A DNA stretch of 64,000 nucleotides from Ostrinia nubilalis (GCF_963855985.1 NC_087112.1:8372501-8436500); one strand, 5' to 3'; counted from the first letter of the stretch, positions 51,761 through 62,122 are shown. Translations and numbers: made by a program. The notes: generated from the letters alone by a model not told the origin.

Positions 51761-52580
51761 CGATTTCTTAGTAGACGGGACGGCTATCGACCGGCTGATG
51801 TTGATTGTCTTCATTAAATTTATTGTCGGCGGTTGTCTGTCTCTTTGGAAATCAATATGGCATCCTGTATTCAGGAATCAGGTCTATATAAAAATAATTA
51901 ATATAAACCCCGTCTCAAGTCAACTCCGTGTCAATAAGGCACTTAATCGATTGCGTATTGGCCGGAAAAATCGTTTTAAAAGCTACTTTTCATTCAAAAC
52001 ACGAGTTCAAAGGTCGAAATCGATTCGGGCGATCGCTCGCAATCGCTCGAATTCGCATTCCGAGTCATTAGGCCTGTGAGGCCACCGTGATCATGATCCA
52101 TCGCACAACACTCTTTTGTAGAGCGGACTGAAGAGCCAGACCATTTCAATTTCAACTTCGTTATTTTTTTTCCATTTCATTTTGGGGTCAGCCATCCTTT
52201 GGGTTATCTGACGTTTAATTTGAGAGCTCAAACGAGCGTTCTTTATTTATTTCTTTAGAATGATCAAGGGATTTGTCCATTGAAACATTTATCCACCACT
52301 TCTTCTTCTTTGACGGTTCACAATCTGTCTTAGGATCTGTTTCACAACTTGCGAATAAAGTCCCTAGTATGATAAAGTGAAATGTAAACTTATGATAATA
52401 AAGTTATTAAAACCTTTATTCTATAGGATCAAAACTGTTGAACAAACTACAACTTCAAAATTTTGTAACATATGATTTATCATGGGTAATCAGAAATTTT
52501 ATATTCTATTTTTTTAGAGATGCATCTTTACCTTCATAATTATGCCGCCTTATCAGGAAGCGTTGTAACAGCCTATTTCT
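51761..52580. other. No gene; CpG-rich patch at 52010-52070
   Basis: A 93-codon non-ATG-dependent frame (51798-52079) ends in a basic, Ser-rich stretch (RSKSIRAIARNRSNSHSES) because of GATTCGGGCGATCGCTCGCA-type repeats. No domain recognised. Confidence 0.3.
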
Positions 52581-52583
52581 CTC

Positions 52584-52725
52584 AATAATAATAATAATAA
52601 ATACTCTTTATTGCACACCAAAGAACAGAACAGAAAGAAAAAGAAACACACAAGAAACACTGAATGACAAATCAACACAATCAAAACAATGACTTGAAAT
52701 GGTGTGGCCGTTCCTTTTTCGCTAC
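52584..52725 (-). mobile_element. Retroelement 3' end, (TTA)n tail on minus
   Basis: AATAATAATAATAAATACTC and TTTATTGCACACCAAAGAAC; reversed, GTGCAATAAAGAGTATTTAT plus (TTA)n, a LINE-like terminus. The body upstream is not identified. Confidence 0.5.
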
Positions 52726-52943
52726 ACCTAAAGGTCATCTGCATCATGCTCACTAAACACTTCTTTGTGCTTAATATGAGCAATAAATATACAATTGGAA
52801 CCGAAGCTCCGAAGTGAGGAGTTACATAACGAACGTGCCGCACGAATGAAATATAAAATTTGGGAGGTCGTGTGTGATCGGACCGAAGAGAGATGAGCGT
52901 GACCTTGCAGATGATAATGTCCCCTTGGAGAGATCAGGCTATA

Positions 52944-53087
52944 CAGGTTGTTCCAAAAAATACGCACGCACACTAACTGCGGCCGCCTGTTGTACAGTCG
53001 CGACAGCAATATAATTACGCGCGAGCGATAAGGATGGGTAGCTTGGGGTCAATGGACGAAATTCTACGTGCTCGGCGACCGGGCTTT
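52944..53087 (-). mobile_element. Chimeric MITE: mariner-type end joined to a MITE-N body
   Basis: CAGGTTGTTCCAAAAAATAC at 52944 is a mariner-type terminus after TA. From about 52966 to 53087 the reverse complement matches the 55399 element: AAAGCCCGGTCGCCGAGCAC, AAGCTACCCATCCTTATCGC and TCGCGCGTAATTATATTGCT. One inverted end of that element is therefore replaced by a mariner-type end. Confidence 0.65.
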
Positions 53088-53124
53088 AGAGCGTCACTAG
53101 GGCTACCAAAGACCAAACTTTGCA

Positions 53125-53190
53125 GGCCTCTGGTAAATTAGAGAGAGTCGTGATCTTGCAGTGGAGATAAATGATCCGACGATGATAGAC
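53125..53190 (+). mobile_element. LINE-E 3' relic
   Basis: GGCCTCTGGTAAATTAGAGA, GTCGTGATCTTGCAGTGGAG and GACGATGATAG. Confidence 0.6.
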
Positions 53191-53212
53191 GAGTAAGGGA
53201 GTTCTACAACTT

Positions 53213-53305
53213 AAGGTAGCAGGAAGGCGCAGGATGCAACCGGGCGGTGTGGAAATCATTGGGGGAGGCCTATGTTCAGCAGTGGACGTCCTGTGGCTCA
53301 AATTT
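53213..53305 (+). mobile_element. RTE-B 3' piece
   Basis: AAGGTAGCAGGAAGGCGCAG, then a 10-bp gap to CAACCGGGCGGTGTGGAAAT, and GTGGACGTCCTGTGGCTCAA. Confidence 0.7.
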
Positions 53306-53629
53306 AATAATGAAGCTGTGAACCTTTGCTCTCCAGAACTCTCAAAAAAAATTAACTTTCTAATGCTTTTTTTCTACATCAGAATATACATTATTGTCGC
53401 AAAATAGCACCCTATTGCAACTACATAAGATGCATGTTGAGCTTGACGTGCTGTCAAAGTGACCAATACACGGAACATGAATTTAATCACTCGCAAGGAT
53501 TGTTCAAAGAATCCCGTGACGTCATGAAGGGTCGAGGATACAATACCCCGTGATTGTACGCAGAGTGGAAAACGTGGAGATGTGAAGGAATAATGGACGT
53601 TATTACTTAAGGCAGCATATACATACAAT

Positions 53630-53735
53630 CCCCACCTCATGTTCCCACCGCTGCAACTCCTGTGTAGCCTGGATCTACAGTTTGACCGCCATAAAAACCC
53701 AACTAGTGAAGGCCATTTTGTGCCGGGAGAAAATT
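53630..53735 (+). repeat. rep-S fragment
   Basis: GTTCCCACCGCTGCAACTCC, CTGGATCTACAGTTTGACCG and AACCCAACTAGTGAAGGCC. Confidence 0.65.
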
Positions 53736-53814
53736 AAGATAAGGCAACATACGAGAACGAAACGACTGAAAAAGTTTTCGAATAGAGACCACGTCTTGGC
53801 AATGTAAGACGCGC

Positions 53815-53870
53815 ACCTTTTCGATGGACAGACGACCTCAAAGAGATAGCTAGCGGTAGCAGGATTAACA
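53815..53870 (+). mobile_element. RTE-B relic
   Basis: TTTCGATGGACAGACGACCT and GGTAGCAGGATT only. Confidence 0.4.
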
Positions 53871-54628
53871 AAGCAACAACATTAAGGGGTCATAAACAAA
53901 ATAAACGTAAGTTATGAGCCTAAGAGTTTACAAATTATCCTTCTCTACTTGTATTTTTTACAAAATCAGGATCTGGCATCATGCCTGTTAACTGTAGCTT
54001 TTACTCGATTCCCTTCTTTCTTGTGGGCTCCACAAATAGTCCAGTCATTTGGTACAAAATAATGGCTTTACCTGGAAAGTTTTCCGGAAGTAATGAAAAT
54101 TGGTAGGTATTTATATAGATTTCGATGTGCTCTTTACGAATTTCAACTTTGCGACCTCGTATGGTTGCCGCTCGCGCCGCCATATTGGAAAAATACTGCC
54201 TAGTAGCAGTTTTTCTTAAATGTTTCCTTTCGGATTAATTTAATGACAAACCAAATGACTGGACTATAAGGCTTCTAGGTCTCTGGTCTTAAGCCACAAT
54301 TTAATGACACTATCGACTGTTAGTCAAATAATTTAATCACCTTTTGCCATTAAATAACTGCCTACCTACCTGCATGCACCGCACGCTTCTACCCCATCCA
54401 TTCCCTTTCATCGCTCTACGTAATAAATGCGTCTGCACCGATGTCATCAAGCAGCTTTGTAAGCTCCCAGCTGATATTAAATTTCTTGTACACAAATTGA
54501 AGCTTTTGTTCTTTAACGCAACGGGTTAAGGTGCACAATCGAGCAGAACATCGTGTCATGGTGAAAATGTGTGGTCGATTTAGATATCCATTTTAGATAC
54601 TGAGGGTTAACTATCAATGAATGGTGTA
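53871..54628. other. No gene; nothing recognised
   Basis: No feature supported; two frames of about 60 codons have no motif. Confidence 0.4.
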
Positions 54629-54629
54629 A

Positions 54630-54735
54630 GCGAAAGTGTATGCTTGTCGCGTTTTCACGCCTAAAATACTGGACCAATTTTGATGAAATTTGGTAAAGAG
54701 ATAGATTGTACTTTGGCAAAAGATATAGAGCACAA
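54630..54735 (+). mobile_element. Hel-1 internal fragment
   Basis: GCGAAAGTGTATGC, GCGTTTTCACGCCTAAAATA and CCAATTTTGATGAAATTTGG. Confidence 0.55.
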
Positions 54736-55140
54736 TTTGAATTTTTAAGTTATTGGAATGAATGTTAAAATTACTTAAAGATCACATTCTTAAGTTTGGG
54801 ATAATACTTTTTATTGTACACAATAAAGACTTTATTACTTATTCAAATAGTATATTCACAACAAAAAAATAGCTACTGCGAAAATCATATCTTATTCATC
54901 AAATAAATCCAAAACTTTCCAACGATTTCTATACATTCAGAAATCTAAAGAAACCTTTGGAATTTTCGATGAAAACACTTTTGTATTAGTGATTTATTTT
55001 TAACCTATATTTCTAAAGGACTTTGATTAATACAATACTGTGAAAATCGTATGGAAATTTTGCAAATGTTTAATAGAAACTTTTTTCTGTAGCTAGGATA
55101 CTAAAATATGTTTTTGTAACAATAAGTCGTTTTGTGGAAT
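54736..55140. other. No gene; AT-rich
   Basis: 54820-54840 (CACAATAAAGACTTTATTAC) may be a LINE 3' terminus; otherwise nothing. Confidence 0.35.
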
Positions 55141-55141
55141 T

Positions 55142-55205
55142 CCTCCATTTGCTTCTGACAAATTAGAAAGGGTCGTACTCCTGCATTGAAGATTAAAATA
55201 ATGAC
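55142..55205 (+). mobile_element. LINE-E 3' piece
   Basis: CCTCCATTTGCTTCTGACAA and GGTCGTACTCCTGCATTGAA, running straight into the RTE-B tail at 55206. Confidence 0.6.
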
Positions 55206-55350
55206 CTCATCATCATCATCATTTCAGCTACAGGACTGCTGAACATAGGCAATGGTTTTCATATTGCCCGGTTGGTAGCGGCCTGCATCCAGCGCCTTCC
55301 TGTTACCTTTATGAGGTCATCTGTCCTTGGGCTTGGACGTCCCATGCTCC
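55206..55350 (-). mobile_element. RTE-B 3' piece
   Basis: (CAT)n, CAGCTACAGGACTGCTGAAC, GCCCGGTTGGTAGCGGCCTG, CATCCAGCGCCTTCCTGTTA and CTTGGACGTCCCATGCTCC. Confidence 0.75.
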
Positions 55351-55398
55351 TGTAGAGGAGACTACATTACCTGTATTGAATATTCATGTACTTTACTA

Positions 55399-55560
55399 AA
55401 GCCTGGTCCGTGAGCACGTAGAATCCCGTCCAATGACCTCAAGCTACCCATCCTTATCGCTCGCGCGTAATTATATTGCTGTCGTGACTGTGCGACGCGC
55501 GCCCGCAGTGAGTGTGCGAGAGTCATTGGACGGGATTCTACGTGCTCACGGACCAGGCTT
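55399..55560. mobile_element. MITE-N with 39-bp perfect inverted ends
   Basis: AAGCCTGGTCCGTGAGCACG... to CCAATGAC is exactly repeated in reverse at the right end. TA on both sides (55397-55398, 55561-55562) is a possible TSD. The loop has AAGCTACCCATCCTTATCGC and GCGACGCGCGCCCGCAGTGA. 162 bp, non-coding; perfect arms suggest a recent insertion. Confidence 0.85.
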
Positions 55561-55562
55561 TA

Positions 55563-56030
55563 TACATCGAAGCTCATAAGGCTGAAAGTTAGGTTACTTT
55601 TTCATATAGTCTAAGAAGGCAAAGTCGATGGCTAAAGGTAGTCAATAAATATTCAATAAGACCGCCTACGTTTATTTATTATTGGATAACTTTTAATCTA
55701 ATAAAGCCTTAGATGTTTTTGATGATATACGAGTTTGCAAGTTATTATTTTCTCAGTGAGTGGGTGTTAGAGGCAAGCATTGATATTACTTAAAGGTTGG
55801 CAAAGGTTATTTTTAAATTAATTGCCACGTTTTGAGAAAAGTTCCAATTGATTCCTTTCTTTTGGTATCGTATTTCGATTGTATTGTTTTTTAGGTCACC
55901 TTGAGTCCTATTACAAAAGATATTTTCGCCCTTCAGATATTTTAGGTTATTTCAATGAGTTTCTTATTGCGCTCACTAGTTGGCGCTACTGGCGAGTACC
56001 ATAAATTACTCAAGACAAGACCTAACTCGC
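55563..56030. other. No gene; AT-rich
   Basis: No feature supported. Confidence 0.4.
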
Positions 56031-56032
56031 CA

Positions 56033-56140
56033 CTGGACTATTCCCACCTCTCGTTCCCACCTCTGCAACTCCTGTGTAGCCAGGATCTACAGCTTGACCG
56101 CCAATAAAAACCCAACCAGTGAAGGTCATGTTTTCTCGAG
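56033..56140 (+). repeat. rep-S copy
   Basis: GGACTATTCCCACCTCTCGT, CTGCAACTCCTGTGTAGCCA, GGATCTACAGCTTGACCGCC and AAAAACCCAACCAGTGAAGG. Confidence 0.7.
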
Positions 56141-56233
56141 GGAGAGTTACTAGCCAGTGGCGGCAACTAGTGCGCGAAGATGGAAACCCTTATTTTACCT
56201 TCGTTACATTATTTGTATTTGTATTATTTAGCT

Positions 56234-56413
56234 TTATCGACTGGGGAACACAACCACACTTGCACTCCAAGTTTGAACCATCTGAGAATCCCTGCGTGCC
56301 CAAACAACTGCACGCTACTAAAGATTTAATGAATGCTACTAACAACGCCACTCTTGTAGCGGAGTTTTGGGCTAACACTGTGTAGGTTTGTTGTCGACAC
56401 GACAAGAAGAAGA
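56234..56413 (+). mobile_element. LINE-D insertion with 12-bp TSD
   Basis: TATTATTTAGCT at 56222-56233 and 56414-56425, exact. The insert reads SENPCVPKQLHATKDLMNAT, NNATLVAEFWANTV-stop, GTTTGTTGTCGACACGACAAG and an (AAG)n tail. It is related to 29568 but has lost the proximal Cys pairs. Confidence 0.9.
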
Positions 56414-56425
56414 TATTATTTAGCT

Positions 56426-57485
56426 ATCAATTATCCAAAAAGGTTTATAGCTAAAGATCTATTACAAAATACTTTGAACTGACAAGTCTGACAACTTAGT
56501 AAAAGCTATATCCAGATTTTATGGGACTAGTACTCTCATAAGCTATTTCAAAGGGCACTGTACGGCAAATTATGACCCATGCTCTATCAATAGACAAGGA
56601 TTATATTTCTGTGCGCCACGACTTATGTAAAGGGGTGAACACACTAGAGCGTTTGTAATATTTTTATGAACATTCAGGTTAAAATTGACACTGACATTCT
56701 TATAAAAAAGACTTAATCATGATACAAAACACGTTTTCTAAATATGAGACAAATCCAATGAGTTGAAATGGCTATAATTATGAGCCCTTTATAAAAGCAC
56801 AATCATAAATGAATAAATACAGTGTGAGTCTTGTTAAAGTGCACATATGAAAATAGGTGAAACTAGACCTTTTTTTATCGACAAACAAATGGTCAAAAAA
56901 TATCTGAGTTTTTTTTTAATAGAATTTTCACACGGTATAATAAAACTGTCCTTGAAGGAAGTTGTTTAAAAATACGACCTAAATAGCAAGTTAAAGGTAG
57001 CATTTAGAATTCTCAAGCAAAAACCATCATAAACAAAATTCCACCATACATAACACCATGACCAATGGCAGAAAATGACCGTTTCACCTTTATTGCAAAT
57101 GAGACGTCACGTAAAACTGTAAAGCCAAATATACCACCATTATGCTCTGTGGTTTATTATTAAAATTACAAGTGTAGACTCGCCTTTAACCTTTAAGGTT
57201 TCCCCATTAACGGGCAGGACGTGTTTATAAATCTGGGCATTAAAATATGTTAACGATAGAAATATAGAAGTAGTATTATAAAAATATTATTTAGGATTAT
57301 GACTTCTAGAAAACTTTACATTTAACATTTTCAGGGCAAAAGCTAATATACATGTTTTCTTATTTTTTTCTTTCTCATAAGTACAGAATATTTTTTATGA
57401 CAATCATCTGTCTGGATGATACTCAACATGTTTTTATTCCAATTGAAAAATTTAATCTAAAAGCTCAGAGCTTTATTACCAAAAT
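56426..57485. other. No gene; AT-rich kilobase
   Basis: No repeat or coding signal recognised. Confidence 0.4.
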
Positions 57486-57489
57486 GTTA

Positions 57490-57535
57490 GTGTATGTCTT
57501 GTTGGTTGTCCTATTAAATAAATAAATTAAAAAAA
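57490..57535 (+). mobile_element. Retroelement 3' tail
   Basis: GTCTTGTTGGTTGTCCTATT then AAATAAATAAATTAAAAAAAA. Confidence 0.45.
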
Positions 57536-57620
57536 AGATAAACGCGCGTTCAACACTGGTTTAAAATGACATTTCTGTGCTAAATGTGAATTTAAACAAG
57601 TGTTCAATGTGCGTTTATCT
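57536..57620. repeat. 85-bp fold-back
   Basis: AGATAAACGCGCGTTCAACA...GGTTTAAA pairs with TTTAAACAAGTGTTCAATGTGCGTTTATCT (about 30-bp arms, a few mismatches). It abuts a retroelement A-tail. Confidence 0.7.
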
Positions 57621-57879
57621 CTTAGTAACAATGCCTTAAGAGTTTAAAGCCAACAGAACAAATCCCTAACAAATGCACCATGAAGGTGACTTTTATGCTT
57701 CTATGTTATTCTCTCTCTCTCTAGTTTAAGTAAAATGTCTTCCCCTCTATGACATACAACACCTACGTAACTGCCAAGTATTTGATATCTCTAGCACTGG
57801 ACGGTTTGTTCGAAATATCATTTACATATTAATGTAAAGGGCCAGCATCAATATCGTTAAAATGATTATAATAATAAAA

Positions 57880-58102
57880 CTAGCGGCCGCCCGCGACTTC
57901 GTACGCGTGGATCCCATTTTACCCCCTTTGGGGTGGAGTTTCGTAAAATCCTTTCTTAGCGGATGCCTACGTCATAACATCTACCTGCATGCCAAATTGA
58001 GCCCGATCCGTCCGGTGGTTTGGGCTGTGCATTGATAGATCACTATTTCAATCAGTCAATCAGTCAGTCAGTCCGTCAGTCAGTCAGTTATATATATTTA
58101 GA
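57880..58102 (-). mobile_element. Hel-2 Helitron with (CAGT)n array
   Basis: CTAG at 57880-57883 followed by the CGGCCGCCCGCGACTTCGTA hairpin; the minus strand begins TC at 58102. (CAGT)n near 58050-58090 lies at the 5' end, as in Hel-1. The interior matches 8226. Confidence 0.85.
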
Positions 58103-58225
58103 TATCCTAGGTGGACCGACGATCTGGATGCGGGCGGCGCAGGACCGGTCTTTGTGTAACTCCTTGGGGGAGGCCTTTGTCCAGCAGTGGACGTCATTCG
58201 GCTGAAACAAACGAACGAAATATCC
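58103..58225 (+). mobile_element. RTE-A C-terminus
   Basis: Encodes WMRAAQDRSLCNSLGEAFVQ and QWTSFG-stop; GGTGGACCGACGATCTGG precedes it with a deletion. ATATCC occurs on both sides, a possible short TSD at the Hel-2 edge. Confidence 0.8.
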
Positions 58226-58279
58226 TTGGACACGTAATACAACGCCATCTAGTTATGAACTAAGAAAAGCTTGTGAACA

Positions 58280-58382
58280 TCGGGCCTACCTAACCCGTCT
58301 GGCCAGTGTGGGGAGTGTAGACCAAATCCTCCATTTGCCTCTGGTGACTTAGAGAGGGTTATGCAGTGGAGAACAGGAGACT
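58280..58382 (+). mobile_element. LINE-E 3' piece
   Basis: CTAACCCGTCTGGCCAGTGT, GGGGAGTGTAGACCAAATCC and TCCATTTGCCTCTGGTGACT. It ends where MITE-M copy 2 begins. Confidence 0.7.
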
Positions 58383-58385
58383 AAT

Positions 58386-58496
58386 GTCCGTTTTCACCAT
58401 CAATCCCTAATTTTTAAGTAACCCATATGAAAAAAATATGTTATGTGTTACTATAGGAGTCACTTAAAAATTAGGGATTGATGGTAAAAACGAGCA
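58386..58496. mobile_element. MITE-M copy 2, TAA-flanked
   Basis: TGTCCGTTTTCACCATCAAT and its inverted partner; TAA at 58383-58385 and 58497-58499. 111 bp. Confidence 0.85.
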
Positions 58497-58511
58497 TAAA
58501 ATATGACCATA

Positions 58512-58623
58512 GGTCTAGGATGCGTGCGGGCCACGATAATTTTTTTGCGATTTTACGCTATAAGCCCATACATTTGTCGTCTAAAACCGTCAATAACATT
58601 TTATCATGGCGCGCATCGTAGCC
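58512..58623. mobile_element. Short MITE related to 39319
   Basis: GGTCTAGGATGCGTGC and the reverse of GCGCGCATCGTAGCCC; arms imperfect. Confidence 0.6.
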
Positions 58624-58906
58624 CAACTAATGAAAATCTGTCACACAATTTATTTGTTCAAACATTTGTTCCAACATTGGCACAGTTTTCAATCACCAAT
58701 ACGCCAATAGCCAAGCTATTAACTTCCCATGCCTCGGCCTGCGCTAGCGCATCGGCATTGTTCGATATAATCTGTGGCCTCGATCGTGCGCACTGACATA
58801 CGAAATTCATTATAAAAAGGTCAACCGCATTACCGAGATTTGACCACGAAGAGTTTGGACTATGTCTATTTTTTAAAGTTTTATAAGCTGTATAACAAAA
58901 GACTAA

Positions 58907-59025
58907 TGCCCGTTCTCACCATCAATCCCTAATTTTTAAGTGACTCCTTTGAAAACAAAATGCCTGTTAGTATGTGTTACCACAGGGGTCACTTAAAAAT
59001 CAGGGATTGATGGTGAAAACGGGCA
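58907..59025. mobile_element. MITE-M copy 3, TAA-flanked
   Basis: TGCCCGTTCTCACCATCAAT...ATTGATGGTGAAAACGGGCA; TAA at 58904-58906 and 59026-59028. 119 bp. Confidence 0.9.
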
Positions 59026-59282
59026 TAAATTGGCTTGCATTAGGGCACGCAATCCATTAGTGGACTGATATGCTGATCATGATGAAGATAGAAAACTAGC
59101 TTTGAATTCGACTTTATTCGCGAGGATTTCGGTTAAACACAGTTTTTATTAAAGTCCCGTCTCTGTTACAGTGAACTTTGTCTGCTACGTATTATCTCCC
59201 ATTTCATCCCCTAGGCAAGACGCAATCGATTATTGAAACCTGAAACTTGGAATAAAGCCCTTTACATCCTAAAAACGTCCAC

Positions 59283-59370
59283 TCTGAACACTCCCCACTG
59301 ATTTCCACAATGGCCAGTGCTGCGTTGTCCGCATACAGGCGATTCCCGTACCTACCCTTACGGTGCCTAA
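59283..59370 (-). mobile_element. RTE-A 3' relic
   Basis: CCACTGATTTCCACAATGGC and GTTGTCCGCATACAGGCGAT. Confidence 0.6.
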
Positions 59371-59377
59371 CCTTAAC

Positions 59378-59557
59378 TTCGAACTCCTCCTATGTTCTTC
59401 TGATAATTTTGTAGTGAGTCCAATGACTAAACTGTCATTTTGTCACTTTCCCCCGAGACGAACTTGACCTTCGGTTGGGTTTTTATTAGCGGTCAAGCTG
59501 TAGATCCTGGCTACACAGGAGTTGCAGCGGTGGGAACAAGAGGTGGGAATAGTCCCG
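59378..59557 (-). repeat. rep-S copy, long version
   Basis: CTCCTATGTTCTTCTGATAA, GAGTCCAATGACTAAACTGT, GGTTGGGTTTTTATTAGCGG and GTTGCAGCGGTGGGAACAAG, in reverse of 30850-31048. Confidence 0.7.
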
Positions 59558-59657
59558 TTTACCCTTACACGGTGCGAGGTCGCCACTCGTGAAAGTCTCT
59601 GCCTCAACGGATATTCGTTCGTTGAGCCCTGCCCATTTTTGAGTCATTTTTTTGCGC

Positions 59658-59760
59658 AGGTTCTCAGCACTGGCCCATTTATTGCCCCGAAGCAATGGTA
59701 GAGTCACAGTAATACTGGAACGTGTAAAAGCTTTTTAGAAAAGCCTATTTGCAGAAAAAA
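59658..59760 (+). mobile_element. LINE-P 3' UTR
   Basis: GTTCTCAGCACTGGCCCATT, TACTGGAACGTGTAAAAGC and a short A-rich end. Confidence 0.7.
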
Positions 59761-60023
59761 TATTTTAAATCCATCAACTTTCTTCCAAGTCTCTAGTCTA
59801 CCAAGTCGCAGTTTTACGCAACATGTCCATGTTATCTAAACAATGGAGCCGGATTGTCTTAGAGCAAGTGAAACCGAAAACCGTGTCGTACGTCCATACA
59901 ACACACGTCATACACAAGCTATGTATGAGTTGTATGACACATTAGTGTACACCGCTTGTTTGCATAATGACTGCGCTTGTAACTTTCCATTTTGTTTGGA
60001 TGTAATTAATGTTAATAGTCTTA

Positions 60024-60139
60024 TGCCCGTTTTCACCATCAATCCCTAATTTTTAAGTGACCCCTATGGTAACACATATGAGGAATTTTGTTTTCAAAGA
60101 TGTCACTTAAAAATTAGGAATTGATGGTGAAAACGGGCA
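60024..60139. mobile_element. MITE-M copy 4, TTA-flanked
   Basis: TGCCCGTTTTCACCATCAAT...GATGGTGAAAACGGGCA, near perfect. TTA at 60021-60023 and 60140-60142. 116 bp. Confidence 0.9.
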
Positions 60140-60144
60140 TTACA

Positions 60145-60270
60145 CCCTTATTCACAATCATTACTATGAGGTCTCACAGTGCGCGTGGACGCACAGGGTG
60201 ACACACGAACCAATCACAGAGCTCTAGTCAACGATTTGCTGCTTCACTTAAGCAAGCATCGTTTGTGACC
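60145..60270 (-). mobile_element. MITE-G copy 5
   Basis: Reverse of 43534: CACAGTGCGCGTGGACGCAC, GACACACGAACCAATCACAG and CTTAAGCAAGCATCGTTTGTG. Starts 3 bp after the MITE-M TSD. Confidence 0.7.
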
Positions 60271-60397
60271 GTATTCACAACTAATAATTGATGCATTGAA
60301 CTTTGCAGGAAAACCTAGGAGATTATCATCGAATCAATTAATCTTTACTAAAGAAAGTGACATCTTTTCTTAAAGGTTACTTAAATCTTGGTGACCA

Positions 60398-60627
60398 CCT
60401 GTCATCTGCTTTGCACTGGAGGGTAGTCGAACATAGGAGGAGTCCTAAACTTCTATCTCCTGGTACGTTCTTCTAAAATTTCGTAGCGGGTCCAATGAGG
60501 GTTTAACTTTCCCAAAAAAAAAAAAAACGGAAACTACACTAATTCAGTTTTTATTGGCTATCAAGTTGTAGATCTGTAGATCCTGGCTACACAGGAGTTG
60601 CAGCGGTGGGAAAGAGAGGTGGGAATC
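60398..60627 (-). repeat. rep-S copy with internal A-run
   Basis: GTCATCTGCTTTGCACTGGA, TTTCGTAGCGGGTCCAATGA, then an A13-like run near 60517, then GTTTTTATTGGCTATCAAGT and GTTGCAGCGGTGGGAAAGAG. A CTGTAGAT duplication lies near 60570. Confidence 0.65.
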
Positions 60628-60700
60628 CTTGTGGAACCCTCAGGGGAGGCCTTTACCCAGCAGCTGTAGACGTCATTTGGTTGATACGACAAAATATTGT
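60628..60700 (+). mobile_element. RTE-A 3' relic
   Basis: TTGTGGAACCCTCAGGGGAG and GACGTCATTTGGTTGATACG; CTGT inserted inside CAGCAGTGGACG. Confidence 0.6.
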
Positions 60701-61470
60701 TACTTCTTTTAAAAATATGATGTGCACCAACCCTTAGTTAAAAAAAAACTAAAAATCTCGCGGTCGCTTTTAGCAAATCCTAAAATCCCGCTACCAGGAA
60801 TCCGAAAAGGCTTTCTCGTTGCATTTTTGAGTAATCCGCTAACTGCATCTAGAATCCAGACATTAAAGTTGCAGCGCGACTAAATCTAGCGCGAAATATG
60901 GTATGAATAAAGCATACCGCTCACCTCCATTTAGCGTTGACAGCCGAAGTAAGGGATGGTTTACATGGACACAGTTTTTAGTTCCTTTTCTCTGAAAAAA
61001 CTATCGCCTTTTTCTTCCAATTTTCCGTACAATCGAGAATTTACTTTGGACATATTTTTAAGTTCTATAAAACGCTTTTGAAAAGTTAGGTATTTGTAAC
61101 GGCTAAAATAAATGGACTTTCGTAAGCTTGGTTAAGTCCGTTTTAAATGAACGAAACTAGATCAATTGATGCGTTACGCTATAATGTCACATACAGGCAC
61201 AAAGATTCAGACTCCTGAAAAGTGAAACATCACTTCAAGTTCTCTCAAGAAGCCCGCGTGAGTTTTTTTTATAACTAAAATGGCTCTTGAACTGTGCATG
61301 TCATCTGATGGAAAAAAAATGGCGGATGCGAGTTTCACCCCAATCCTTAACCACAGAAAAACAGGCTATGTTAAATGTTTGTGCAAAAACGCTCCTATTA
61401 GATGTACATAATATTTCGCAGTATAATTAATATGTTGCCCTCTGCTGTGCTTATATCATGTAGCCAAAAT
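60701..61470. other. No gene; nothing recognised
   Basis: No feature supported. Confidence 0.4.
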
Positions 61471-61479
61471 GAACAGCCA

Positions 61480-61610
61480 TGGGCGTACCCAGCTTCTGGC
61501 CTAGGGGGGACAAGTTATACCCCGTTTTTCTGGCCTAGAGGGTCAGATTTTTCAGGTCAGATAGTTTGACTTATTTCCTTTAAAGCGACGCCCAGGGTAC
61601 GCCCAGGGGG
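61480..61610. mobile_element. Candidate hAT-like MITE
   Basis: TGGGCGTACCC near 61480 and GGGTACGCCCA near 61595 form inverted ends; ACAGCCA lies at 61473-61479 and 61611-61617. The right side has extra Gs outside the inverted repeat, so the boundaries are unsure. Confidence 0.45.
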
Positions 61611-61884
61611 ACAGCCAATATCGCCATGTAAGCCAACGCGGGTGTATATTTTCGCACCACCGCAAGCGTTAAGTGTGCGCTTAACGCTTCGAACCGCTTT
61701 TGTTTCTTTTGGTGTTAATTTTTAACGCCCATTCTAATTAGCACTTTTTGCGACCGCGAAAAATGGATATGAATGGCGTGCACTTAGTTTTTGAAAGTTT
61801 TGAAATGTTTCACTTTGGTTCATGTATTTGAGTTAAACAGTATGTACTCAGCTGTATTAATTTCATTTATCTTACGTAATTTAA

Positions 61885-61952
61885 CCGCTGTCTAGTGGTA
61901 AGACCATCTGAATTGAACCCAGAGGTCTGGGGTTCGATTCACAGCGGAGGCA
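61885..61952 (+). repeat. tRNA-derived SINE head
   Basis: CCGCTGTCTAGTGGTAAGAC (A-box) and TGGGGTTCGATTCACAGCGG (B-box). CCGCTGT and ACAGCGG could pair over 7 bp like an acceptor stem, but the span of about 63 nt is too short for a tRNA and the T-arm would overlap that pairing. Confidence 0.65.
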
Positions 61953-62054
61953 AATTTTCATTTATTTGTTTATTTATTTAATCTTTAATGCCAAATAAAT
62001 TGGAACATAAGGCGAACTTAATGCACTAAAGCATTTTCAATCAAATTCGGTTAA

Positions 62055-62093
62055 AACGAGATCCACGCGTACGAAGTAGAGGGCGGCCGCTAG
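62055..62093 (+). mobile_element. Hel-2 3' terminus
   Basis: GAGATCCACGCGTACGAAGT, AGAGGGCGGCCGCTAG then T. Confidence 0.65.
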
Positions 62094-62122
62094 TTCCTAC
62101 ATAGATATAAAAATTATAACGT

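Noticed and set aside
52553..53009. Overlapping minus-strand frames of 96 and 93 codons
   Set aside because: They cover a retroelement 3' end and a hybrid MITE; Leu/Phe-rich translation comes from A/T-rich tail sequence.
56119..56385. 88-codon plus-strand frame
   Set aside because: The distal part is the LINE-D C-terminus; the proximal part is rep-S and AT-rich flank read through by chance.
61885..61952. Possible tRNA gene (7-bp acceptor-like pairing)
   Set aside because: Too short, T-arm geometry incompatible, and related heads occur in several decayed copies.
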